DNA of 11,551 nucleotides, taken from contig JBDLIL010000030.1 of the NCBI GenBank assembly GCA_039714855.1, forward strand, positions 1-11,551, read 5' to 3'. The notes beneath the pieces are model-generated. The model worked only from the letters and a program-made list of their open reading frames with translations, ran no database searches and had not been told where the DNA came from. Both the position numbers and the translations under genes were made by a program. This document shows positions 11,543-11,551 of this stretch, piece after piece; position 1 is the first letter of the stretch, and each line of letters begins with the position of its first letter. This DNA is from JBDLIL01 sp039714855 (lineage in GTDB: Bacteria > Patescibacteriota > Microgenomatia > UBA1400 > PJMF01).

Positions 11543-11551
11543 AGCAGTCTC

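Overview
The window is an AT-rich, gene-dense bacterial chromosome segment with no rRNA or tRNA gene. I judge it most likely to come from a Candidate Phyla Radiation (Patescibacteria) genome. The reasons are a short type IV pilin-like tail with paired cysteines, a shortened HrcA, a standalone 5'-3' exonuclease with no polymerase domain, and very few Shine-Dalgarno sites. This placement is an inference from gene style, not from a marker gene. The code is standard: the 13 genes end in 8 TAA, 4 TAG and 1 TGA.

Layout, left to right. The C-terminal part of a pilin-like protein enters from the left edge. A reverse-strand Nmad1/DUF1599 gene follows, divergent from ftsH. After ftsH come a two-helix K+ channel, a standalone FEN/5'-3' exonuclease overlapping it, and a GT4 glycosyltransferase. 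An AbrB-type antitoxin and PIN toxin pair sits behind a near-consensus promoter. A reverse-strand, membrane-anchored clan GH-A (GH39-like) glycoside hydrolase converges on the toxin gene. Its start region is shared with the divergent heat-shock cluster hrcA-grpE-dnaK. The cluster ends in a hairpin and an intrinsic terminator. A GT2 glycosyltransferase follows, and the right edge is a nested inverted-repeat block.

How the genes fit together. HrcA, GrpE and DnaK are the heat-shock repressor, nucleotide exchange factor and chaperone, and FtsH is a membrane quality-control protease. A CIRCE-like operator (TTAGCAGTC-N9-GATTGCTAA) lies exactly over the hrcA promoter, so the cluster is very likely autoregulated. 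The AbrB/PIN pair has three ACATTTATT sites spaced exactly 20 bp apart over its promoter. The two glycosyltransferases and the glycosidase suggest envelope or exopolysaccharide work, but they are not one operon.

Two window-wide patterns stand out. First, several unrelated ORFs (GT4, GT2, dnaK, the glycosidase) carry short palindromic repeat units translated in frame, and related nested palindromes lie in the intergenic space at the right end. Second, for seven genes the best -10 box ends only 6 to 9 bases before the start codon, which predicts leaderless or nearly leaderless mRNAs; dnaK, inside its operon, is the clear exception with a good Shine-Dalgarno site.
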